Shown here piece by piece: positions 1 through 6,075 of a stretch of DNA of 8,627 bases. Each line of letters opens with the position of its first letter. Position 1 is the stretch's first letter. The stretch is from Chitinophagaceae bacterium (lineage in GTDB: Bacteria; Bacteroidota; Bacteroidia; Chitinophagales; Chitinophagaceae). Below the pieces are notes generated by a model that worked only from the letters and a program-made list of their open reading frames with translations, did not search any database and was not told where the DNA came from. Both the position numbers and the translations under genes were made by a program. The stretch spans positions 1 to 8,627 of the forward strand of contig JACVCQ010000070.1 in NCBI GenBank assembly GCA_016741945.1, in the 5' to 3' direction.

Positions 1-3000
1 TTCAGTGGAACAGTAACGGGTACTGTATTCAACTGGACAAATAATACACCATCTATCGGACTTGCCGCAAGCGGAACCGGTGATATAGCTTCTTTCTTGG
101 GACAAAATACAGGCAATACTCCAGTTACAGCAACCATAACTGTAACACCATCTCATAACGGATGTACCGGTACACCTGTAAGCTTTACTATAAGGGTTAA
201 TCCAATACCTGTTTTTGCAGCTATTCAAAATCAGACAGTTTGTGCGGGTGCAGCATCAACGCCTGTGAATTTTGTTGGACAGGTAAATGGAACCACCTAT
301 TCCTGGTTTGGTGGAGCATCGGTTGGTCTGGTAAATGGAAACGGTAATTCATTGCCATCCTTTACCGCAGTAAACACAGGTAATACAGCAATCACAGCCA
401 GCATTATCGTTATTTCAAACGCTGCGGGTGAAACCATAAGTTGCGGAACTTCCAGACAATTTAATATTACTGTGAATCCTGTACCTGTAGCTTCTATAAC
501 TGCATCGGGTGCAACAACAGTTTGCCCCGGTAGTACAGTAATGCTTCAAGCAAATACAGGAAATGGTTTCTCATATCAGTGGAGAAAGAACGGAGATAAT
601 ATTACAAATGCTACTTCTGCAAATTATATTGCTACAACCAGTGGAGAGTATAGTGTTGTTATTACTGCTAATGGTTGTACCTCTAATCCTTCGAATGCCA
701 TAACTGTAAATATTCAAGATATCGTGCCCCCAGTAGCACCAGTATTAGCAGATATTACTGCCGAGTGTGCGGCTACGGTTACTGCACCTGTAGCAATAGA
801 TGGATGTGGTGGAGAAGTTATAGGAACTACAACTGATCCATTGACTTATCAAACACAGGGTGAATTTGTTATTCATTGGACATTTACAGATGCAAGTGGT
901 AACAGCTCTTTTGCTGAACAGAAAGTAATCATCCGTGATATTACCCCGCCAACTATTCAATGTGTAGCAAATATTACCACTACCGGAACAAGTGCAGCAG
1001 GTGCAGTTGTAAATTATATGGTACCAACAGTTGCTGATAACTGTACCAGTGTAACGGTAACTCAAACTGCTGGATTACCATCCGGCGCAGTTTTCCCAAT
1101 GGGTACAACTACCGTTTCCTATACCGCAACAAATGCAGCAGGCTTAACCGCTACTTGCTCCTTTACTGTAACGGTATCAGGATTGGCTCCTGTTATTGTT
1201 TGCCCAGCGAATATTTCTGTATCAAATAATGCAGGACAGTGTGGTGCGGTTGTGAATTTTGCTGCAACTGATAATACAGCTATACCTGCAGCAATAATTA
1301 GTTATACAGAAAATGGCAATCCGGTAACATCAGGCAGTTTCTTTGCCATTGGTACACACAACATTGTGGCAACATCTACCAATGCGATCGGTACTTCAAG
1401 TTGCACATTTATAGTAATAGTGAACGACACTGAAAAACCAAATATAAATGCACCCGCCAATCAAGTAATTTGTGCGAATGCCAATGGAAACAACATATAT
1501 ACCGTTCCTGCAGCAACAACTGCTGATAACTGTGGTGTTGCAACAGTTACGTATGCAGTAACTGGTGCTGTAAGCAGAACAGGAACCGGCTTAAATGCTA
1601 GTGGAATATTCGGCATGGGTGCTTCAACCATTACATGGACAGTGACTGATGTGCATGGTAATACCCATACTGCTCAAACAACAGTAACAGTGAATCCATT
1701 ACCTGTAGCTTCTTATGTAAGCAGCACTGCCGATGCTTTCTGTAATAGAACAACAGTAACAGGTGTATCTAGTATTAATAACGCCATGTATAGCTGGTCT
1801 ACCGTTAATACAGCAGGCAGCTTTAATACGAACCCTGAACTAAGCCTTGGGCTTAACAATGCAGATGGTAACTACTATCTCTATGTAAAAGTAACAGCAA
1901 GCGGTTGTGTAAGTGCAACAGCGGCTGTATACAATTACCAAAAACAAAATATAACTAGTAGTTACACCATACTCGCTTATAAAGAAGTGAAACTGGGTAA
2001 ATATAACAAAGTAGCTACAGGTAGTGTAGGTGTGCTTACTGCTAAAGGCGAGGCGGAATTCAAAAGTTATAGTTCTGTAAACGGACCGGGTGCATTTGTG
2101 AAAGCACCACGTATTGATAAAGATGGTGCCGGTATTAGTATTCCAACGCAGATCAATGGTATTGCGAATGTGAGTCTGCCTTTGATGCAGTCCAATACTA
2201 CTAACACCAATAACTTGTCAAATTATACAGCGTCTGTAAACAATGCTATCTTAACAGGTAATTATAAGAACCTGACGATTAAAAAAGGTATTAGTGTTAC
2301 TGTTACCAACACAACATTTGGTACGATAAAATTGGAAGAAGGTGCGAATATTAGGTTTACGAGTGCTGTGTTGAATATCGGGGATCTGATTGCGGAAAAA
2401 GGAGCCAGAAATAATAACTATAGTTATATCCGTTTCACGCAGAATACAAGTGTAAGAATTAGTTCAAAAGTGAGTATTGGTAGCCAAGTAATCGTAAATC
2501 CTGATAACTATAAAGTAACTTTCTATATGGGTGATAACCGTAAGGATGAAGAGAAGTTCACGGTTAAAGGTGGTGATACAAAGGTGATTGCTAATATTTA
2601 CATGCCGAATGGTAAGTTGCGAATAACAGCAACCGATGCAGATAATGATGATCGCAATAATTGCGACCATAAAGCGCATACCAGCAAAAATTGTCGCCAT
2701 AAGTCCCATGAGCACAATGATTGTGACCATCGAGAACATACTGCTAATAGCTGTAATGATGATGTATATATGACAGGATTGTTTATTGCGGAAGAAGTGG
2801 AAAGTAAAGGGAATACCGTCATCTGGAACAGCTTTGATTGTAGTGCGCCTGAACAGCCAGTTGTAGCCAGCAACAGCATTGTCAAATCAACAATGGTATC
2901 CGAAAAAGTCAATACCACTGATAAAATAGTAGAAGATTTGAAAGTAACAGTAATGCCTAACCCAAGTACCACTTACTTCACACTAAGATTAGAAAGCAAA

Positions 3001-3183
3001 AACCAGACTCTTGTTGAGCTTCGTGTAATGGATGCCGGCGGTAGAGTAGTAGATGCTAGGTCTAAACTGGGTGCTAATAGTTCCGTACAGGTGGGCCATA
3101 ACTACAGCAGTGGTATTTATTACGCCGAATTCATACAGGGAACACAAAGAAAGGGAATCAGGTTAATAAAGAGCCGCGGTTAA
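1..3183 (+). CDS. Large T9SS-secreted mosaic surface protein (5' end missing): PKD-like, Ig-like, HYR-like modules, beta-helix region, sorting domain
   Basis: The reading frame is open from the first base, so the gene begins outside the window; the TTG at 97 is not the start. 1060 residues are visible (numbered from base 1). Residues 1-70 and 71-162 are PKD-like modules ending in VNPxP. Residues 163-239 are Ig-like (QWRKNG core, VxANGC end). Residues about 241-566 hold four HYR-like modules with recurring DxxPP/xxP starts, ADNC and TDxxGN motifs. Residues about 651-947 alternate short beta strands and Gly/Asn turns, like a bactofilin-type or parallel beta-helix fold, and contain a Cys/His repeat at 888-918. 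Residues 980-1060 match a type A T9SS C-terminal sorting domain (VMPNP start, GGRVV middle, SGIYY, end in basic KSRG). By family knowledge the protein crosses the outer membrane through T9SS and is anchored or released at the surface. Adhesion or matrix function is inference. The frame ends in TAA just before a terminator. Confidence 0.9.
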   Translation, partial: FSGTVTGTVFNWTNNTPSIGLAASGTGDIASFLGQNTGNTPVTATITVTPSHNGCTGTPVSFTIRVNPIPVFAAIQNQTVCAGAASTPVNFVGQVNGTTYSWFGGASVGLVNGNGNSLPSFTAVNTGNTAITASIIVISNAAGETISCGTSRQFNITVNPVPVASITASGATTVCPGSTVMLQANTGNGFSYQWRKNGDNITNATSANYIATTSGEYSVVITANGCTSNPSNAITVNIQDIVPPVAPVLADITAECAATVTAPVAIDGCGGEVIGTTTDPLTYQTQGEFVIHWTFTDASGNSSFAEQKVIIRDITPPTIQCVANITTTGTSAAGAVVNYMVPTVADNCTSVTVTQTAGLPSGAVFPMGTTTVSYTATNAAGLTATCSFTVTVSGLAPVIVCPANISVSNNAGQCGAVVNFAATDNTAIPAAIISYTENGNPVTSGSFFAIGTHNIVATSTNAIGTSSCTFIVIVNDTEKPNINAPANQVICANANGNNIYTVPAATTADNCGVATVTYAVTGAVSRTGTGLNASGIFGMGASTITWTVTDVHGNTHTAQTTVTVNPLPVASYVSSTADAFCNRTTVTGVSSINNAMYSWSTVNTAGSFNTNPELSLGLNNADGNYYLYVKVTASGCVSATAAVYNYQKQNITSSYTILAYKEVKLGKYNKVATGSVGVLTAKGEAEFKSYSSVNGPGAFVKAPRIDKDGAGISIPTQINGIANVSLPLMQSNTTNTNNLSNYTASVNNAILTGNYKNLTIKKGISVTVTNTTFGTIKLEEGANIRFTSAVLNIGDLIAEKGARNNNYSYIRFTQNTSVRISSKVSIGSQVIVNPDNYKVTFYMGDNRKDEEKFTVKGGDTKVIANIYMPNGKLRITATDADNDDRNNCDHKAHTSKNCRHKSHEHNDCDHREHTANSCNDDVYMTGLFIAEEVESKGNTVIWNSFDCSAPEQPVVASNSIVKSTMVSEKVNTTDKIVEDLKVTVMPNPSTTYFTLRLESKNQTLVELRVMDAGGRVVDARSKLGANSSVQVGHNYSSGIYYAEFIQGTQRKGIRLIKSRG
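472..1713 (+). repeat. Near-identical 24-nt direct repeat (472-495 and 1690-1713) at module boundaries
   Basis: Bases 472-495 and 1690-1713 match at 22 of 24 positions; each starts gtgaatcc and ends tacctgtagcttct. Both are in the same codon phase and encode the linker VNP-V/L-PVAS that closes one module and opens the next. Conservation at the DNA level suggests a recent module duplication or exchange, but part of it may simply reflect constraint on the linker peptide. The coordinates span both copies; the intervening DNA is not repeated. Confidence 0.5.
2662..2754 (+). repeat. Cys/His-rich decapeptide repeat (30-nt period) inside the surface protein
   Basis: Cysteine codons fall at 2662, 2692, 2722 and 2752, exactly 30 bases apart (residues 888, 898, 908, 918). 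Each of the first three units follows C-x-H-K/R-x-H, with histidines at +2 and +5 from the cysteine; the middle unit has an extra histidine at +7. The result is four Cys and seven His in 31 residues, in a highly charged stretch flanked by Asp/Asn (DNDD before, CNDD after). It interrupts an otherwise beta-rich, Cys-poor region between an IYMPNGKL strand and a YMTGLFIAEEV strand, as a loop would. The pattern resembles a metal-binding loop. Metal binding is inference only, and disulphide formation is possible because the protein is extracellular. Confidence 0.8.
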
Positions 3184-3216
3184 TTTTCGAAATTAGCAGT
3201 TCATAAAAGTTGATGT

Positions 3217-3252
3217 AAAAGAGGCTGTCTTAAAAGGGCAGCCTCTTTTTTT
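3217..3252. terminator. Bidirectional Rho-independent terminator between convergent genes
   Basis: The stem gaggctg (3221-3227) pairs perfectly with cagcctc (3239-3245), can extend through flanking A/T pairs, and encloses an 11-base loop. It is followed on the plus strand by a seven-T run (3246-3252) and on the minus strand by a four-T run. It lies 34 bases after the stop of the surface protein and is also placed to end transcripts from the convergent nuclease-like gene on the minus strand. Confidence 0.85.
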
Positions 3253-3317
3253 ATAATTTTTTTCAGAAGTCAATTTGATTTTTTTAATAGTAGAACACTA
3301 GAAAAGATGGTACATAA

Positions 3318-3331
3318 ATGTAGGCCTACAT
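3318..3331. other. 14-bp perfect palindrome in a convergent intergenic region
   Basis: atgtaggcctacat is its own reverse complement. It sits between the terminator and the 3' end of the nuclease-like gene, where no promoter is needed, so an operator role is not obvious. The remaining bases from about 3253 to 3372 are AT-rich; no gene or RNA was recognised in them. The palindrome may be chance or a protein-binding site. Confidence 0.35.
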
Positions 3332-3372
3332 GCACATATCAAAAAACCATTGCTTATTTGTAATTAATAGCC

Positions 3373-3825
3373 CTACGTCACAATAGGGTTATCATTGTAG
3401 TCGGGGATTGCATGTAAATTGATGATCTCTTTTTTATTGGTTGCCCAGACTTTTGTTTCATTACCATTGGTAATAATGATATAACTAGCTTGTAAGGATG
3501 ACTGATATCGAAGTAATTGCTGAAATACGATTTCATCAATAGGTATATTCATTTCTTTACATTCTACCAATAACCAGGGTTGGTCGTTTTTATATACGAG
3601 AATATCAAATCTTTTTTTGAGCTCACCCACCATAATTTCTTTCTCTACAGCAATGAGTGAAGCGGGATAATATTTTACTTGTAAGAGGTATTGAAGAAAA
3701 TTTTGGCGTACCCATTCCTCCGGACTGAGCCGCACCCATTTTTTGCGCAAAGGATCAAAAATATATTCCTTGCCATCTTTCATTTCTATTTTGTAAGGAT
3801 AAGAAGGGTAGGCAATTTTGATCAT
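3373..3825 (-). CDS. Stand-alone HsdR N-terminal-like PD-(D/E)xK nuclease domain protein
   Basis: A 150-residue protein resembling the N-terminal domain of type I restriction enzyme R subunits (HSDR_N_2 type), which Bacteroidota commonly carry as a single-domain gene. Visible signature: VEKEI (E61/E63), D74 in KRFDILVY, E88 and K90 in LLVECKE, and a QxxxY motif (Q103-Y107), together the usual PD-(D/E)xK set, so the active site looks intact. The helicase domains of HsdR are absent, and no hsdM or hsdS lies nearby, so this is not a restriction system here. The frame could extend to an ATG at 3891, adding 22 residues. The internal ATG at 3825 is preferred because the protein then begins MIKIAYPSYPYKIE, as I recall for relatives, and a good promoter (3876-3908) lies inside the extension. 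DNA or RNA cleavage is unproven. Confidence 0.85.
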   Translation of the reverse strand: MIKIAYPSYPYKIEMKDGKEYIFDPLRKKWVRLSPEEWVRQNFLQYLLQVKYYPASLIAVEKEIMVGELKKRFDILVYKNDQPWLLVECKEMNIPIDEIVFQQLLRYQSSLQASYIIITNGNETKVWATNKKEIINLHAIPDYNDNPIVT

Positions 3826-3830
3826 AAGTC

Positions 3831-3861
3831 TTGCGGGTGGAATTGTTTTTTTGTATTTTAG
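3831..3861 (+). promoter_or_regulatory. Candidate Bacteroidota-type promoter for amn
   Basis: TTG at 3831-3833 and TATTTTAG at 3854-3861, spaced 20 bases, match the phylum's -33 TTG / -7 TAnnTTTG pattern with one mismatch in the -7 element. Transcription would begin near 3868 and leave a leader of about 45 bases before amn. It partly overlaps the leader of the opposing nuclease-like gene. Confidence 0.4.
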
Positions 3862-3875
3862 CCAATTAACTTGTT

Positions 3876-3908
3876 CAAAGATACCGGGCAAGTGTACTAA
3901 AATTACAA
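3876..3908 (-). promoter_or_regulatory. Candidate Bacteroidota-type promoter for the nuclease-like gene
   Basis: On the minus strand, TTG (3908-3906) is followed after 22 bases by TATCTTTG (3883-3876), a perfect TAnnTTTG element at an accepted spacing. The start of transcription would fall near 3869, about 43 bases upstream of the ATG at 3825. This supports that start codon over the ATG at 3891, which lies upstream of the predicted transcript. Confidence 0.55.
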
Positions 3909-3912
3909 TGTT

Positions 3913-4683
3913 ATGAAGACGAAAGCAGAAATTGTGAACAACTGGTTACCACGGTATACCGGTGAAAAACTGGAGAATTTTGGGAAATATATTTTACTAA
4001 CCAATTTCAGCAATTATGTAACCATGTTTGCGAAATGGAATAAAGTAAAAGTCATCGGTACTGATAGACCCATGCAATGTGCAACCGCTAATGGTATTAC
4101 CATTATTAATTTCGGCATGGGTAGTCCGGGTGCAGCTACCATTATGGATCTCTTAACAGCAATTGCTCCGGAAGCCGTATTATTTCTGGGGAAATGTGGT
4201 GGATTAAAAAGAAGAAACAAACTCGGCGATCTGATTTTACCCATCGCTGCGATCAGAGGAGAAGGTACTTCCAATGACTACTTCCCTCCTGAAGTTCCGG
4301 CAATGCCTGCTTTTGCGCTACAGAAAGCTATTTCAACTACCATTAGAGATTATAAAGTAGATTATTGGACCGGGACTGTATATACCACCAATAGAAGGGT
4401 TTGGGAACACGATGATGCCTTCAAAGCTTATCTTACCAAAGTGAGAGCTTATGCAATTGATATGGAAACAGCCACCATATTTACGGTAGGATTCTTTAAT
4501 AAAATTCCAACAGGAGCATTATTATTAGTCAGTGATCAACCCATGATACCCGATGGCGTGAAAACAGAAGCCAGTGATAAAAAAGTAACGGCCGACTATG
4601 TAGAGAAACACCTTAAGATCGGTATCGACTCTCTTAAACAACTCATCAATAAAGGGCAAACGGTGAGACACCTGAGGTTTTGA
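3913..4683 (+). CDS. amn: AMP nucleosidase, short Bacteroidota form
   Basis: A 256-residue nucleoside phosphorylase-family enzyme, expected to hydrolyse AMP to adenine and ribose 5-phosphate in the cytoplasm, in purine turnover and salvage. Landmarks: Gly-rich INFGMGSPGAA (65-75), FLGKCGGLK (91-99), GEGTSNDYFPPEVPA (116-130), TGTVYTTNRRVWEHD (153-167), the substrate-binding IDMETATIF (182-190) and SDQPM (207-211), whose Asp is the expected catalytic acid. The C-terminus KHLKIGIDSL...RHLRF matches the short AMN-like proteins I recall from Bacteroidota. The E. coli enzyme is nearly twice as long because of an N-terminal regulatory domain absent here, so the allosteric control known there should not be assumed. 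ATG at 3913 is the first in frame and gives the usual MKTK start. It is divergent from the nuclease-like gene and convergent with ccmB. Another purine nucleosidase specificity cannot be excluded. Confidence 0.93.
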   Translation: MKTKAEIVNNWLPRYTGEKLENFGKYILLTNFSNYVTMFAKWNKVKVIGTDRPMQCATANGITIINFGMGSPGAATIMDLLTAIAPEAVLFLGKCGGLKRRNKLGDLILPIAAIRGEGTSNDYFPPEVPAMPAFALQKAISTTIRDYKVDYWTGTVYTTNRRVWEHDDAFKAYLTKVRAYAIDMETATIFTVGFFNKIPTGALLLVSDQPMIPDGVKTEASDKKVTADYVEKHLKIGIDSLKQLINKGQTVRHLRF

Positions 4684-4688
4684 TGTAA

Positions 4689-4742
4689 GATGTCGGATGT
4701 TGGATTTAATATATCAAACATCCGACATCCGACATCAGACAT
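4689..4742. repeat. Inverted array of 7-bp repeats between convergent amn and ccmB
   Basis: On the minus strand, 4742-4715 reads as four heptamers: ATGTCTG, ATGTCGG, ATGTCGG, ATGTTTG. On the plus strand, 4690-4703 carries two more of the same family (ATGTCGG, ATGTTGG). The two arms form a perfect 13-bp stem (4689-4701 with 4717-4729) around a 15-base AT-rich loop that can add a few further pairs. There is no T-run after either arm, so a classical Rho-independent terminator is doubtful, although the hairpin could protect or end both converging transcripts. From memory, GATGTCGGATG-type repeats between genes recur in Bacteroidota genomes; their role is unknown to me. Confidence 0.75.
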
Positions 4743-4747
4743 TTGCT

Positions 4748-5407
4748 TTAATCTTTCCACAAAAAAGGAAACAAAATTACCGCTAGTGCAACTACAAGGA
4801 TATCTAGTCCTACGAGCATCAGTACCATTTGCCACCATCCGGCTTGAATAACGTCTGAAAATCCGGTGCCCGCAATTTTCATGAGTAATAATAATTGTGG
4901 GATAATTAAAGGAAATCCCATGATGGCCATCAATGCTGCTTGCTGTTGGGCTTTGGCTGCGATAGCGGCTAAAAAAGTAAATACAAGACTCAGACTCATA
5001 CCACCTAAACATGCAATGGCAGTAAAAGTGATAAAGTTTTCAAGTGGATTCCCTAATAAAACAGTAAAAATTCCCAAACTAATCAAACTCATCAATACCA
5101 TGAGTAGTAGGTTAAAGATCAGTTTGGAGAGTACAAAGTCAATAGGTCCGGCAATCGAATAGAAGTATAACATGCGGCCCCTGCTTTCTTGTAAAAAACT
5201 TTTAGCAACTGCGTTTACACATACGAATAATTGAATGACCCAGAAGAGTCCATTCCATACGGTATCATCGGGCTGTCCCATAGAAAGGTATACAACAAAA
5301 ATGGTAGATGCTACGTACAATAAGATGCCATACAATGTGTACTGCTGTCGCATTTCCAGCAACAGTTCTTTTTTGACCAATGACAATATGGGATGGCTAT
5401 TTTTCAT
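4748..5407 (-). CDS. ccmB: Haem exporter permease CcmB (cytochrome c maturation)
   Basis: A 219-residue inner-membrane protein, the usual CcmB length, with six predicted membrane segments (about 24-42, 50-68, 95-118, 125-150, 158-177, 193-214). Family features are the basic amphipathic N-terminus (SLVKKELLLEMRQQ), the cytoplasmic loop FLQESRGRMLYFYSIAGPIDFVLSK (71-95) and the KAQQQAALMAIMGFPLIIPQLLL segment. CcmB works with the ATPase CcmA and with CcmC in system I cytochrome c biogenesis, in loading haem for delivery to apocytochromes. The start at 5407 overlaps the tdk stop by 11 bases (CATGAAAAATAG), suggesting translational coupling. The frame is open up to an ATG at 5509, but that extension lies wholly inside tdk and reads as a hydrophilic, unrelated peptide. 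ccmA and ccmC are not in this window, and a convergent gene follows directly, so ccmB is separated from its usual partners on this side. Confidence 0.9.
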   Translation of the reverse strand: MKNSHPILSLVKKELLLEMRQQYTLYGILLYVASTIFVVYLSMGQPDDTVWNGLFWVIQLFVCVNAVAKSFLQESRGRMLYFYSIAGPIDFVLSKLIFNLLLMVLMSLISLGIFTVLLGNPLENFITFTAIACLGGMSLSLVFTFLAAIAAKAQQQAALMAIMGFPLIIPQLLLLMKIAGTGFSDVIQAGWWQMVLMLVGLDILVVALAVILFPFLWKD

Positions 5408-5963
5408 GAAAACACTTTCGACAACGGGGTTCATAGGTTTCTTTCTCTCCCAATAATACTTGTCCATCACCCTCAATTTTTCTATACGATACATTGGCAA
5501 TATTGCCACATTTCATACAGATAGCGTGTAATTTAGTAATATAATCTGCTACTGCCAGTAAATTCGGCATCTGACCAAAGGGGCGTCCTAAATAGTCCAT
5601 ATCTAACCCTGCTACAATCACCCTAGTACCTCTTAAGGCAAGTGTTTCGCATACATGCATGATTTCGGCATCAAAAAATTGAGCTTCATCAATGCCCACC
5701 ACATCTACATCTTGGGCCATCAATAAGATGGTTTGCGAATTTTCAATGGGTGTACTTTGGATGCTATTGGCATCATGACTCACCACTTGTGTTTCATCAT
5801 AACGCACATCAATAGCGGGTTTATATATTTCTACTTTTAAGTTGGCGATTTTGGCTCTTTTTAAGCGTCGGATCAGTTCTTCGGTCTTACCACTGAACAT
5901 ACTACCACAAATCACTTCGATCCAACCCCTACGTTCACCTGTTAAATTTGGTTCAATAAACAT
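5397..5963 (-). CDS. tdk: Thymidine kinase, type II
   Basis: A 188-residue enzyme phosphorylating thymidine to dTMP with ATP, in pyrimidine salvage in the cytosol. Walker A is GSMFSGKT (20-27). The Walker B region with the catalytic Glu is IDEAQFF (91-97, E93). AGLDMDYLGRPFG (118-130) is the characteristic strand and turn. A structural zinc site is seen as C149/C152 and C181/C184, the second pair near the C-terminus with H186 beside it; YRKIEGDGQVLLGEKETYEPRC contains the lasso segment that closes over thymidine. Length and motifs are complete. It is the first gene of a minus-strand unit and its last codons overlap ccmB. No convincing promoter was found in the 112 bases upstream, which it shares divergently with the exported protein gene; no ribosome-binding site is evident. 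Confidence 0.96.
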   Translation of the reverse strand: MFIEPNLTGERRGWIEVICGSMFSGKTEELIRRLKRAKIANLKVEIYKPAIDVRYDETQVVSHDANSIQSTPIENSQTILLMAQDVDVVGIDEAQFFDAEIMHVCETLALRGTRVIVAGLDMDYLGRPFGQMPNLLAVADYITKLHAICMKCGNIANVSYRKIEGDGQVLLGEKETYEPRCRKCFHEK

Positions 5964-6014
5964 ATAAATAAAGAATCAAGGTGGGCAAATTAGTCTAAAC
6001 GACAGTTATTTTCA

Positions 6015-6022
6015 TATTTTTG
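6015..6022 (+). promoter_or_regulatory. Candidate -7 element for the exported small protein gene
   Basis: TATTTTTG is a perfect match to the Bacteroidota TAnnTTTG element. It is followed by a leader of about 45 bases to the ATG at 6076. Upstream at a 22-base spacing there is only TTA (5990-5992) in place of TTG, so the -33 half is weak. Confidence 0.45.
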
Positions 6023-6075
6023 CCCCGCATTTTACAAACAAACTAAGTCCGGAAAAAGCAAGTAAGTATTTAGGC

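Noticed and set aside
97..99. TTG as the start of the large surface protein
   Set aside because: The frame is open to base 1 and the upstream residues (FSGTVTGTVFNWTNNTPSIG) continue the same PKD-like module, so the gene is truncated by the window edge.
2464..2972. Minus-strand open frames opposite the surface protein, one with a hydrophobic Ile/Met-rich product
   Set aside because: They are shadows of the plus-strand coding frame; the hydrophobicity comes from antisense of Asn/Asp/His codons in the Cys/His repeat.
3373..3825. Type I restriction system
   Set aside because: Only the N-terminal nuclease-like domain is present; no helicase, methylase or specificity genes are nearby.
3826..3891. 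22-residue N-terminal extension of the nuclease-like protein from ATG 3891
   Set aside because: A perfect minus-strand -7 element lies inside the extension and the shorter start matches the recalled family N-terminus.
4715..4742. CRISPR-like array
   Set aside because: Units are only 7 bp, contiguous and without spacers, and there are no cas genes.
4596..5012. Minus-strand open frame of 138 codons across the amn end, repeat and ccmB
   Set aside because: It crosses two real genes in other frames and translates the heptamer repeat as an SDVGCRM-like peptide, a typical spurious product.
5408..5509. 34-residue N-terminal extension of CcmB from ATG 5509
   Set aside because: It lies entirely within tdk in another frame and the usual CcmB length and N-terminus are reached from 5407.
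5964..6075. tdk promoter in the divergent spacer
   Set aside because: The best minus-strand -7 candidate (TTAGTTTG at 6046-6039) has a mismatch and no TTG at acceptable spacing.
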